A stretch of DNA of 64,000 nucleotides, from contig NW_020312002.1 of assembly GCF_003144115.1 (NCBI RefSeq), forward strand, positions 228,859 to 292,858. Reading direction: 5' to 3'. The notes below the pieces were generated by a model. That model saw only the letters and a list, made by a program, of their open reading frames with translations. It did no database searches and was not told where the DNA came from. Shown piece after piece: positions 1 to 9,838 of this stretch (within the stretch, counting starts at the first letter, position 1; each line of letters opens with the position of its first letter). Source of the DNA: Tilletiopsis washingtonensis (taxonomy: Eukaryota; Basidiomycota; Exobasidiomycetes; Entylomatales). Position numbers and translations under genes: made by a program.

Positions 1-1569
1 AGAATGACTTACTTCTCCCACTGGGTCTTCCTCCGTTCCCTTGGCCTCCAGCTTGCCATAGCCCTTTTGCCTTGCCGTCCGACTCTGCACCAGCTTCAGC
101 TCTACACTGACAGCTGGCGGACCCACGTGCGCGGGCGTTGCTCTGCCGCTGATCGGCGGCGCGGCGAAGGCCTGCAAGTCGAGGGCGTGGGACGCGGCGA
201 TGGGCGCAGTGAGTGCGCCGGCGGGGAGCGAGGGCAGCAAGGAGTGCATGACGGCGCAGCCGAGGGAGATGCGCAGCGCGTCCAGCGTAGTCTGCGACAC
301 TTGGCCCTCTCCCACAAGCGTCGCAGCGCGCACATGGCTCAAGCCAGCGCGGCGCCGCGTCGCGCCAAAGACGAGCGAGTCGGGCAGAGCGCCGGCAGAG
401 AGGACGCCTGCGCGCAGTGCCGCCAGCTTGAGGTGTCTGGCGAGAGGCGTGAGGGGAGAGGAAGCGAGGGAAGAGAGCGCTGCCGCGAAGGCAGAAGAAG
501 TCGAGGCAGTGAGATAGAGGAGCGATGCGTTTGCACGCTGCGCTTCCGGGCTGATCTTGCCTCCCTCGACAAGCGGAGCCGAAACGATGGATGCGCCCAT
601 ATAGAGCGCCGCGAGTGCCAGTGCAAGAGCGCTTGGCGAGGCGCATGCAGAGAGGAGCGAGGCGCGCTCGAGCAACAGAACGTCGGAAGAGGTAGGCACC
701 GCATCGGCGGCGTAAAACGCCAGCTGGGCAGTCGTGCCTGCGACGAGGTGGGCGTGCGTCACGGGCACCCATGCGCCCGCAGCTGCGAAGTGTGCATACG
801 TCGTCGATGCATCGTGCGCCTGTGTCTCCTGCTCGGACGGAGAGGAGGAAGACGCGCGCCCTTGCGAGAGAATGTCGGCAAAGACGAGGGCGCGCAGCGC
901 GCAGCGCGAGCGCGCGACGTCGGCATCGGCCGCGCTGGGGAGGATGAGGATGGCATCTGCTGCGAGAGGCAGTTGAAGTGCCGCATCGAGCGAGGAGAGG
1001 TCGGTGACGGCTGTCTTGATCGAGACGCCCGCAGATGGAATGGGCAGAGTGGAGGATGCGACGAAGAGCTCGAGCGCTCCCTGCTTGTGTCCGCGCGAAG
1101 AGGCAGGCGAGAGGAGGGTGACGAGGGCATCGTAGCTATCATGCGCCACGCAGAGCGCTACAGCGCCTTGCGCCTCGCCGAGTGCGAGTTGCACGCCGGC
1201 TGCAAAAGCTACTGCATCGGCCTGCACCCTGTCGAGCGAGGCAGGTGTGCCGAAGAGACTGCGCTGCGCCCCCGTCGCCTTGTCCGTCTGTGCCTGCTGC
1301 GTGCCTGCCGCGGCGTGCAGCAGCTGCGCCACATCATTCACGTGCCGACTGGGCCGTGCCGCCAGCTCAAAGCCGGCCGGTGCATTGACGTTGCGGTAGA
1401 CTGGCGACTCGCGCGTGCGGTGCGTGGGCGAGACGTCGGCCTGGCGAGCGAGGATGAGCGGGTGGATGGAGGGCGTGTAGAGATGGGCAATGTGGAGCGA
1501 GAGGGAGAAGACGATGATGATGAGCACGAGGAGGAGCAGAGTGGCGTCGTCGACTACGAGCGAGGCCAT
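1..1569 (-). CDS. Acyl-CoA-ligase-like membrane protein with degenerate AMP-binding motifs (5' exon, partial)
   Basis: The reading frame from the ATG at 1569 stays open for 519 codons to a GTAAGT donor at position 12, so the rest lies outside the window. Residues about 10-28 form one strongly hydrophobic N-terminal segment (LLLLVLIIIVFSLSL), which suggests a membrane anchor. The fold resembles long-chain acyl-CoA ligases of the ANL superfamily: a VTHAHLVAG segment sits where these enzymes have the TH-N-x-v element after the P-loop, and VGPPAVSVELKLV near the end matches the VG-P-x-x-x-x-E-x-K-L-V block. The P-loop (normally TSGTTGxPK) and the YGxTE motif are not recognisable, so this may be a pseudoenzyme. 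It is divergent from PRO1 with 204 bp between start codons. The family assignment is moderately secure; catalytic activity is doubtful. Confidence 0.6.
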   Translation of the reverse strand, partial: MASLVVDDATLLLLVLIIIVFSLSLHIAHLYTPSIHPLILARQADVSPTHRTRESPVYRNVNAPAGFELAARPSRHVNDVAQLLHAAAGTQQAQTDKATGAQRSLFGTPASLDRVQADAVAFAAGVQLALGEAQGAVALCVAHDSYDALVTLLSPASSRGHKQGALELFVASSTLPIPSAGVSIKTAVTDLSSLDAALQLPLAADAILILPSAADADVARSRCALRALVFADILSQGRASSSSPSEQETQAHDASTTYAHFAAAGAWVPVTHAHLVAGTTAQLAFYAADAVPTSSDVLLLERASLLSACASPSALALALAALYMGASIVSAPLVEGGKISPEAQRANASLLYLTASTSSAFAAALSSLASSPLTPLARHLKLAALRAGVLSAGALPDSLVFGATRRRAGLSHVRAATLVGEGQVSQTTLDALRISLGCAVMHSLLPSLPAGALTAPIAASHALDLQAFAAPPISGRATPAHVGPPAVSVELKLVQSRTARQKGYGKLEAKGTEEDPVGEVSHS

Positions 1570-1773
1570 GCTGGGTGAGACGAGGGGGGATGGAGGTGGA
1601 GAAGGAAGACGCACAGGCCACGCGCAGGCGCCGGCTGTGCAACAAGCGGCGCGCTCGGGACTCGGGCCGGTGCGCTTGCCTTCTTTCTCGCTCTGACTCG
1701 CGCGCGCGGGCTGCTCCTGCTCCTGCTCCTTGCCTCGCTACCTCCACCACCCCCACACACCTCCCTCGCACGC
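1570..1773. promoter_or_regulatory. Divergent promoter, ligase-like gene / PRO1, with a TGACTC core
   Basis: These 204 bp separate two divergent ATGs. TGACTC, the core of the Gcn4/CPC1 recognition site, lies at 1694-1699, about 80 bp upstream of PRO1 and 125 bp upstream of the ligase-like gene. A C/T-rich stretch follows it towards PRO1, as is common near fungal transcription starts. The regulatory role is inferred from the motif only. Confidence 0.4.
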
Positions 1774-3536
1774 CATGCCGCTGCCCACAGCCGTCTCCGC
1801 GCGCCGGTCCGGCACGTCGCAGACCATCGTCATCAAGCTCGGCACCTCCAGCATTCTCTCCTCGCACACCTCGCAGCCCAAGCTCAGCGTGCTCTCGGGC
1901 ATCGTCGAGACGTGCGCTGCACTGCGCGCACAGGGCCACCGCGTCGTGCTCGTCTGCTCCGGCGCCATCGGCATGGGCCGCCTGCGCATGGGCATCAAGG
2001 AGAAGCCAAAGAGCGTCGGCGAGCGCCAGGCACTGGCGGCGCTGGGCCAGCTGCGCCTCATTGCGCTGTGGGACAGCCTCTTTGGACAGGTGGGCATCAG
2101 CGTCGCACAGGTGCTGCTGACGCGCAACGACATTGCCGATGTGAGTGAGCGACGTGGTAGCGTGGCCAAGGCTGTGCTTGCTCATCGAAGCTGCGTCTGC
2201 AGCGTCCGCGCTACGAGAACGCACGCACCACGCTCGCCACGCTCCTCTCCACGTTCGACTCGATTCCCATCGTCAACGAGAACGACACCGTCTCCGTGTC
2301 TGAGCTGCGCTTCGGCGACAACGACACGCTCTCGGCCATCACTGCCGGCATCGTCGATGCCGACTATCTCTTCCTCTGCACCGACGTCGATGGCCTGTAC
2401 ACGGGCAACCCGAACAGCGACCCCCAGGCGCGCAGGCTGGGCCTGGTGCCGAGTGTTGCCGCGGCGCGCAGAGCTGGTGAGTGAGCCAGCGTTTTGCATT
2501 GCCTGGTACAGTCTCGCTTCTACTGCTGATGCCGGCGCTTTCGCACCCAGTCTCCGTCGACACGCCCGGCTCGTCGTTCGGCACGGGTGGCATGGCGACG
2601 AAGCTGATTGCCGCCGAGCTTGCGACTGCCGCTGGCGTAGCTACAGTGATCATCAATGGCGCTCATCCCGCCGCGATGCTCTCCGTTGTAGAGCGTGGTC
2701 TTCCTCCACTGGGAGACGCTGCCGTCGACTCGCTGGCCTCGTCCATCTCTTCGCTCGGTGCCGACGAGCTCGCACAGGTCGGCGCGCCGGCGCTCGAGGA
2801 CCCGCCTCACACGCTCTTCCTGCCCATCTCTGATCCGCTGGCGCGGCGCAAGTGGAGTCTCTTGCATGCGTTGCATCCCGCAGGCAGTCTCTTCATCGAT
2901 GAGGGCGCATACCGGCGTCTCTCGCGCCCTGACTCGGGCGGCCGGCTGCTGCCAGCCGGCGTCGTCGGCGTGGAGGGCACGTGGGAGCGCATGCAGGCGG
3001 TGCGCATCGTGCTGCGCCGTCCGGCATCTGACAGTGCAGCAGGTGCCTCGCATGCCGGCACCGCAGACGACGAGCTTCCGCCGCCGGCGACGCTGGCTCA
3101 ACGAGGCTTGAGTGTCTTTCTGCGCAACGAGGCAGGCTCGGGCACCAGCACGCCCATCCATCTCGCCGGCGACGAGCCGGTGCATCTGGTGCCCGCAGCG
3201 GCCGTGCTGGAGGGCGAGGCAAGGGACAAGGAAGAGGAGACGACGCGGTGGGAGTGGATCGAGGTGGGCCGCGGGCTTGCAAACTACAATTCCATCGAGA
3301 GCGAGCGGATAAAGGGCATCAAGAGCTCGCAGATCTCGGCCACGTGAGGAGCGACGTCGCTGCGCCCAGCACTCGCAGACACTGACGCCTTCTCTGCTCC
3401 TTGCCAGCCTCGGCTACGCAGACAGCGACTATGTGCGTGCGACTCTGTGCCCGCGCTCCTCTCATCAGGCTGACCCTCCGCACGCGCACAGATCGTCGAT
3501 CAGCTGGCGCTCCTGCCCACCGATGGCGCCGCATAG
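1774..3536 (+). CDS. PRO1: Glutamate 5-kinase (proline biosynthesis), with C-terminal PUA domain
   Basis: Phosphorylates L-glutamate to gamma-glutamyl phosphate, the first step of proline synthesis, in the cytosol. The amino-acid-kinase domain is clear: TIVIKLGTSSI near the N-terminus, VLVCSGAIGMG, LLTRNDI, IPIVNENDTVS, LFLCTDVDGLYTGNP, and SFGTGGMATKL. A PUA-type domain follows (GSLFIDEGAYRRL, GVVGVEGTW), and RGLANYNS plus a KGIKSS segment match the family's C-terminal end. There are five exons: introns 2141-2202, 2477-2550, 3344-3417 and 3433-3491, all with GT/AG ends and phases that keep the frame. The start at 1774 is the first ATG and gives the expected N-terminus. An approximately 70-residue Ala/Gly/acidic insertion lies inside the PUA region. 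It converges on the CAF-1 gene. Confidence 0.93.
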
Positions 3537-3855
3537 TCTCGCCGCAGCGTCGCGCTATGGCCTCTACATAGATCGCTCTCAGTCACCGGAACACCATCAG
3601 ACTCAAATGCATGCAGCAGTCATTGATCGCGGTGCAGATGCGGGAGAGCGGCGCGGAGTGGGCTCTCGGCGCAGCTGCCGAAGCGAGGGGTCATGGACGA
3701 GAAGATCGAGCGGGACATGTGTGTGCGAGGCGATGACGGAGCGGCTGAGTGTGGCCCCGGCTTGGGCGAGAACAGGGTCTGATGGGTGGTATACAGGGCA
3801 GCCGGAGAACCGCGCCAGGCTCGTGTGCAGAGGGTCTATCGAGCAGCCGCGCGAC
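3537..3855. other. Convergent intergenic region PRO1 / CAF-1 large subunit
   Basis: These 319 bp lie between two stop codons and must hold both 3' UTRs. I see no gene, repeat or RNA structure in it. Confidence 0.7.
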
Positions 3856-6800
3856 TCAGCGGAGCAGGTGCTGCAGATCAGAAGCGTGCGTCAGCGCGAT
3901 AGCCAGACTCGGACGCAGCGTCGCACCACTCACGCGGTACTCGTCGTTGATGAGCCACTTGGACGTTGCCTTCTTGCCCTCGCGGTGCGCGTACTGATTG
4001 AGCACGACCTCGATCGAGCCCTTGGTGATGCCGGGCCCGTCGAAGCTGCCCTTGAGGTGCTCCAGCAGGAACGGCTTGCTCTGCGCGCGAGGAGGCAGTG
4101 CATCAGCCGGCTGAGCACGACGAGAATCAAGCGGCCTACTCACGTGTGCACGGCCCTCGATGGCCTGGAGCAGCTCACGCAGCCGCGTCTCCGGGAAGAC
4201 GGCCTTGGGCCCATCTCGCTTCGCCGGCGTGGCGGCGCTGGTGGACGCAGGGCTAGCAAAGGTGCTGCCCGATGCACCAGCTGACTCGGCAGCCGCGGCA
4301 GAGCGCTTGGATGGCGATCCGCTCTCGAGGAGCGTCTTGATGCTCGGCTGGTGCTTCATGCTTGCCGGCGTCTTGGCGACTGGCGCTGACGCCGACGACG
4401 AGCCGGCCTTGGCGTCGCCGGTCTCGCCGTCCGCCGGCGCTGCCTTGATCGTCGGCGAGACGTACGTGAAGGGGTCGAGGCCGGCACATGCGCCTACCGA
4501 GAGGCCGTCAGCCCGGCTCCGCTGAACAAGCTCAGCACAGAACTTACCGTTCAAGAACTCGATCTGATACGGCTTGAAGTTGTCATACGCCGGCACGCCG
4601 AGGCTCGTCTCCCAGTGCGGGCCCGTCGAGAAGGGCACCAGCTTGGCATCGAAGCGGCGGCCGAGCGGCTTGATCTTCTTCTTCTTCTTCACCGTGAGCA
4701 CGTTGGGGCCCTTGCCGAAGGGCGACGCCAGCGCCGAGCCGGCAGCCGTGCCGAGGCCGCTGAGCTGCTTGAAGGGCGACACGGAGCGGCGCTTGACGGG
4801 CACGCCGGTCGCATCCGTCTCGACGATGTCTGAGCCAGCGTCGTCGGCGTCGATCTCCTCCAGGTCGTTCTCGAGGAAGTCGTCGAGATCGGAGTCCTGC
4901 TCCGAAGCGCTGTAAAGCTCCTCCTCGCGCTCATCGACGTCCTGGCAGTCCTCGCCCTCGCCCGGCTCCTCCCACTCGTTGTCCGAGTCGTAGCTGTAGT
5001 CCAGCGCCACCGAGTCCTGGCCGAAGGGGTTGCGCGGGCCGACGAGATTCGAGGTGCGCGTCCACGTGCCTGCGCCAGGGTGTGAGCGTGCGCGAGGCCG
5101 CGGCGCGCACAGCGTCACTCACCAAACCAGGCGGGCCGCCGATCGCTCTCAAACTGCAGCAGCTTGACCTGCACCTTCTTCGGATCCGCAAGGTCCTTCG
5201 AGGCCTTGTACGCCTCCTCCTCCGCAGTGCCGCCGAAGAGGCCTGCCTCGTTGATGATGCGCACCGACTCGCGCACGCTGACCGGCGGGTGGATGCCCTT
5301 GCGCGTGCCGCGGCGCACGTGGCGCGATGAAGATGGCGCGCTCGAGCTCTCGCCGCGGCTGGAGCCTGGCGCCAGCGAAGCGAGGATCTCTGACAAGCGC
5401 GAAGGCGAGTGAGCGCGAGCGACAAGACGATGAGCACAGACAGGACGCACCTGAGTGCGACGGCTCGCCGCAGCCGATGGCACGCATCAAGTCGCTAGGA
5501 GCGCGCCGCGCGAAGCGATTGATCGGCGCGACGTCCTTGAACTCGCACGGCAGGAAGACGCGATTGAAGTCAGACTGCCCTTTGAGCAGCGAGTCTGGGA
5601 ACGCGAGAGTCAGTGGCTGAGCATCGGGCTGCAGATCGTCGGACGCACCTCTTTCTCCTTTGCTTGGCGACGTCGAGCGCTCGCGTTTGACAAAGGACTG
5701 CATGAACGAGGCAGCCTTTTGCTTGCTCTGTTGCGGCGCTTGTCAGACACTGCTGCGTGCGTGAGACGAGCGAACAGACTCACAGACTCCTCCTTCTGCA
5801 GCTTGGCCGCCTTCTCGGCCACGCGCTCTGCCCGTTCGGCCTTCTTGCGCTCCGCCTCGCGCTTCTTCTCTTCGCGCTCGAGCTTCTTCTCCATCTCTTC
5901 TGCGCTCATCTTCTTTGCCTTGCGCGGCTTCTTCTCCTTGACCACGTCCTCCTCCGGCTCGGGACTCTTGCGCGTCGGCGAGCGGCCGCGAGAGCTCGAC
6001 GGCTCAGCAGTGAGGTCAATCGCGATCTTGCGCTTGGCGGCAGGAGCTGCAGTACCACTGCTTGAGGCCTCAGCCATGCTGCTCGAGGCGGCGTCATCAC
6101 CGAGAGATGCGGAAGCAGTCGCCGCCGGCTTCTCGTCGACCTCCATCGGGCCAGACGAGCTCGAGGCGACGGCATTGGCGGTCTCGCCGGGCGGAGCTGC
6201 GCGTCCACGCTTCTTCGAGGCCAGCAGCGTGCTGCGCTCGCTCTCGCTCAGCGCGTCGAGCAGCGTCTGCACCTCCAGGCGCGCAGCCTCGCGCTCGGCG
6301 CGGCGCGCCAGCAGCTTCTCGCTCACTTCGCCTGCCAGCAGACTTGCGTCCTGCACCTCCCAGCGCCACAGCTGCAGGCCCTGCGAAGATTCGGGAATCA
6401 GGCCTCTCGTCGTTCCAGTGTCACCAGCAGCACTCACAGCCGGCAGTGCCTCGTCGGACAGACTCGCGTCGACGCCGTAGTTGACGCGCTCGGCCACAGC
6501 CTCGACTGCGGCTTGCAGCACGGAGATGGGCAGCATGTCGGCTAGCGGCTTGTATCAGCAGCAGCAAGAGCGTCACACCTCCAAGCGCTGCTCACAGGCG
6601 GACGGGGCGGCCTCCTCGCCGGCCTCCTGCGACTGCGAGTCTTCGTCGGTCGGCGGCACGACGTCATTCTTGATCGCCTTGGCAAGCTCAGCCAGGGTCT
6701 TGTCGCTGCAGTGGCGCGCGAGTGAGCATGACTGGGAGCGCACCTGCTGCAGAGCACTCACGACTCCTGCGTCAGCTGCGCGATGAGCGGTAGGTGCTCG

Positions 6801-7345
6801 GACGGCACGCTCTCGAGCGGCGCGGTACAGCCCTTGAGATGGCTGTTGAGCTGCACGATAGCTGTAGAGAGCACCGCGTGAGCATCTGGCTGAGCGGAGC
6901 AGCGTGATGCAGCTCACCCATCAGCGTGGACATGGGCTTCGAGGGGCCGAGCGCCTTCTGCTTGAGCGTGAGCTTGGTGCCCTTGAGCGTCACGAGGCTC
7001 TTAGTCTTGGGCGCTGGCGTGCTCGGACTCGACCCGGCCGCTGGTGACGAGGCGGCGCATCAGCATGCGCGAGCGCTGTTGGGCTGTGCTGCTGCGCAAC
7101 TCACCCAGCTTGGCCTTCTTGGCCGGCGTGGCAGACGCTGGGCCCTCTGCCTCGGCGGCGCCGCGCGGCGCGCCCACCACAGCCTTGCGCTTGCCCTTCA
7201 GGGCCGCGGCATCAGGCGCCTGCTCGTCGCTGCGAGCAGCGTCGGCCTCAGGCGCTGCCTGCAGGTTGGTGTCGCGCTCGAGCATGGCAAAGTGCGGCGC
7301 GTGGACAGGCAGCGGGGAGGGCAGCGAGGCGACTGCCGTGCTCAT
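3856..7345 (-). CDS. CAC1: Chromatin assembly factor 1 large subunit (CAF-1 p150/Cac1)
   Basis: Largest subunit of the histone H3-H4 chaperone that is recruited by PCNA and deposits nucleosomes behind replication forks. The N-terminal part is basic and disordered. The middle carries a KER (Lys/Glu/Arg-rich) helix, for example KKMSAEEMEKKLEREEKKR and following residues, encoded about 5780-5930. Then comes the FNRVFLPCEFKD region, and the family's acidic signature DYSYDSDNEWEEPGEGED (about 4960-5020). A C-terminal winged-helix-like segment (GSIEVVLNQYAHREGKK...WLINDEYR) ends the protein. I read about nine exons; several introns are near 50 nt, and one acceptor is TAG rather than CAG. The last intron (about 66 nt) keeps the frame if retained, so two C-termini are possible. 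The start at 7345 is the first ATG of the first coding exon. Divergent from RFC2. Confidence 0.9.
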
Positions 7346-8000
7346 GGCCAGGCGCGAGGCCGATGCGAAGGGCGCGCACGCGGCGGTGCAGCGCGGTGGG
7401 CAATGGCGTCCGGTCTCGGGTACGACGAGGCCTTCGTGTGCGATGGAGGCGAGAAGGAAGCGCTGCACCGAGTCGCGCAAGGGGAAGCTGAGATGGAGGC
7501 AGAGACGTCGTGGTGGTGGGTGGAGCAGCGCCCGACACGCAGCGAAGCTGATGCTCGACGCGTCCACGCCGACGCCGCGGCGCGGCGCGGGTGGCCTCGG
7601 CGGCGCTCGCGCCTCTCGGCAGCGCGCGACACAACGCAGAGCCCCAGCCTAGCCACGCAGGCTTCAGCGTGCACCGTCTCGCGGCAGGCGCCATGCTCTC
7701 TTTGCGGCCACACATAGCTGCCACATAGGCTCTGCACTTGGCTGTCGGAATCGTACCGCCCCCAGGTGCAGCGCCGGTGGGCAGCTGCTCATCGTAGGCC
7801 GCAGGCCAGGTGCTTCCCAGCGCCGCTCTCTACGCGTCCGCCGGCCCGCGACACGCGTCGCGAGGTGTTGCTTGCAGGCGAGTGCGACTCCGCCGCCCGA
7901 GCGGCGCGCGCGAAGCCTCAGCACCAGCGAGTGGCAGCGAGCGTTAGGTTGCGCTGCTGCTCCCTCCACCACCGCCCGTGCCCTGCCCCACCCGCCGCCC
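7346..8000. promoter_or_regulatory. Divergent CAF-1 / RFC2 promoter with three MluI cell-cycle boxes
   Basis: The 655 bp between the two start codons hold three ACGCGT words at 7558-7563, 7832-7837 and 7853-7858. ACGCGT is the MCB element bound by the MBF (Mbp1-Swi6) factor that drives G1/S expression of replication genes in yeasts. From base composition (about 65% GC) I estimate roughly 0.2 sites by chance. That MBF acts here is inference from the motif and from the functions of the two genes. Confidence 0.55.
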
Positions 8001-9692
8001 ATGTTCCTTCCGCAGCGCCCCAAGGCGGGCGCCAACAAGTCGGCCGCACAGGACGCGCAGCAGCAGGCCCGCCTGCGCCCCTGGGTGGAGAAGTAGTGCG
8101 TGCTCGTCCCTTGCGGGCACTCGCATCCCCTATGCACCGCGGCTGACAGCGCGCCTCGCACGCCCCGCCGCAGCCGGCCAAAGACGATCGACGATGTGGC
8201 GGCGCAGGAGCACACCGTCGCCGTGCTGCGCAAGACACTCATGTCCGCCAACGTACGTGCCCATCACGTTCACCCATGCCGTCTGTGCGCTGAGTTGCGC
8301 CTCCACCCGTCGCACAGCTGCCCCACATGCTCTTCTACGGCCCGCCGGGCACGGGCAAGACGAGCACCATCCTCGCCCTCGCGCGCCAGCTCTTTGGGTA
8401 CGTCTGCTTTGCTGCCAGACCCGATGCTGCTCCCGTGCTCACTCGCCGGTCCGCAGGCCGGAGCTGCTCAAGTCGCGCGTGCTCGAGCTCAACGCCTCCG
8501 ACGAGCGCGGCATCTCCGTCGTGCGCGAGAAGATCAAGAACTTTGCCAAGATGGCCGTCAGCAACGCCAACATGTGAGTGTGGCGGCGGGTCTTACCCCC
8601 GGGCTATATGCAGCGGAGCTGATGCGTCCGCGCTGGCCAGCGACTTTCCGTGCCCGCCGTACAAGATCATCATCCTGGACGAGGCCGACTCGATGACGCA
8701 GGATGCGCAGTCAGCGCTGCGCCGCATCATGGAGCAGTACTCGAAGATTACGCGCTTCTGTCTGGTCTGCAACTACGTGACGCGGTGAGTCGCTGTGCAG
8801 GGAAACAAAGGACGCGCAGCGTGCCCGGTGGGGCCATGCTCGCAGCTGGGCAAGCCGGAGGGCGGTGACTCTGCGTCCGGGCAGCTGACGCCACGCCGCT
8901 GCAGCATCATCGAGCCGCTTGCCTCGCGATGCAGCAAGTTCCGCTTCCGCTCGCTCGACCAGGGCAGCACAAAGGAGCGCCTCGAGGCGATCGCGCAGGC
9001 CGAAGATGTGGCCTTTGACGACGGCGTGAGTGCCCTTCGGTCCGGCAGCGCCGTCTCTGCTGACGCAGCCCCGACAGGTGCTGGACACGCTGATCCACAC
9101 GTCCGACGGCGACCTGCGTCGCGCCATCACGTATCTGCAGTCTGCGTCGCGCCTTCACAACTCCGGCACGTCCTCCAAGACGCCCGTCACGCGCACGTCG
9201 ATCGTCGAGATTGCAGGTGTGGTGCCGCAGCCTGTGGTGCACGCGCTGGCGCGCTCGCTCGGCTTGGACCCACCGCCGGACGCTGATGGCAACGACGAGG
9301 ACATCGAGATGCTCGCGCCGGGCCCGGAGAAGACGCCCTTTGAGAAGGTGCAGAAGCAGTGCCGCAACATCGCCATGGAGGGCTACTCCTCGTCGCAGCT
9401 GCTCATTCAGGTGCGCAAGCCGGCGGAAGCAAAGCTCACTGCGAGTCCCGCTGACGCTCTGCCCCAGCTGCACGACTTTGTCATGCTCCACCCGCTCCTG
9501 GGCGCCAAGGCCAAGGCACGCTGTGCGCTTGCCTTCGGCGAAGCCGACAAGGCGCTTGTGGACGTGAGTGTGTGGCATGTCTGCGTGCGCCGCAGTGCGC
9601 ACGTATGCTGACGCCTGCCGCTCGCCCAGGGCGGCGACGAGGAGCTGCAGTTCCTGAACCTCTGCCTGAAGCTGCGCACTGCGCTTGCTTGA
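8001..9692 (+). CDS. RFC2: Replication factor C subunit 2 (clamp loader)
   Basis: Small ATPase subunit of the RFC complex that opens and loads PCNA at primer ends. Visible motifs: the RFC box around [16 protein letters not shown]; Walker [19 protein letters not shown]; Walker B LDEADSM with DEAD; the arginine-finger motif [10 protein letters not shown]; and sensor 2 [11 protein letters not shown]. The segment from YRPKTIDD to FAKMAVS is much closer to yeast Rfc2 (human RFC4) than to other subunits. The gene is split by many short introns: 8096-8173, 8253-8317, 8398-8456, 8574-8613 (only 40 nt), then four more, the last just before the C-terminal [15 protein letters not shown] segment. All have GT/AG ends. 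It shares its promoter with the CAF-1 gene and converges on SF3A1 with 146 bp between stops. Confidence 0.95.
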
Positions 9693-9838
9693 CACTCCTC
9701 GCCCGCTGGCCCGCTGCGTTTCGCTCCCTGTCACTGTCTGTTCGCTCATGTACTTCTAGCCAACCAATCAGCACGCTCGTCTTCACTCAATGCGCCAGAA
9801 CAGATGCCGCAACGATGCATTGCCTCGCCGCTGCCGCA

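Noticed and set aside
4-1578. 524-codon open frame on the plus strand
   Set aside because: It is antisense to the ligase-like exon and Arg/Gly-rich without motifs; the minus frame has the family landmarks and a signal-anchor.
8574-8613. 40-nt intron in RFC2 as a possible error or frameshift
   Set aside because: GT/AG ends and phase are correct, and splicing gives a continuous conserved protein, so it is a genuine short intron.
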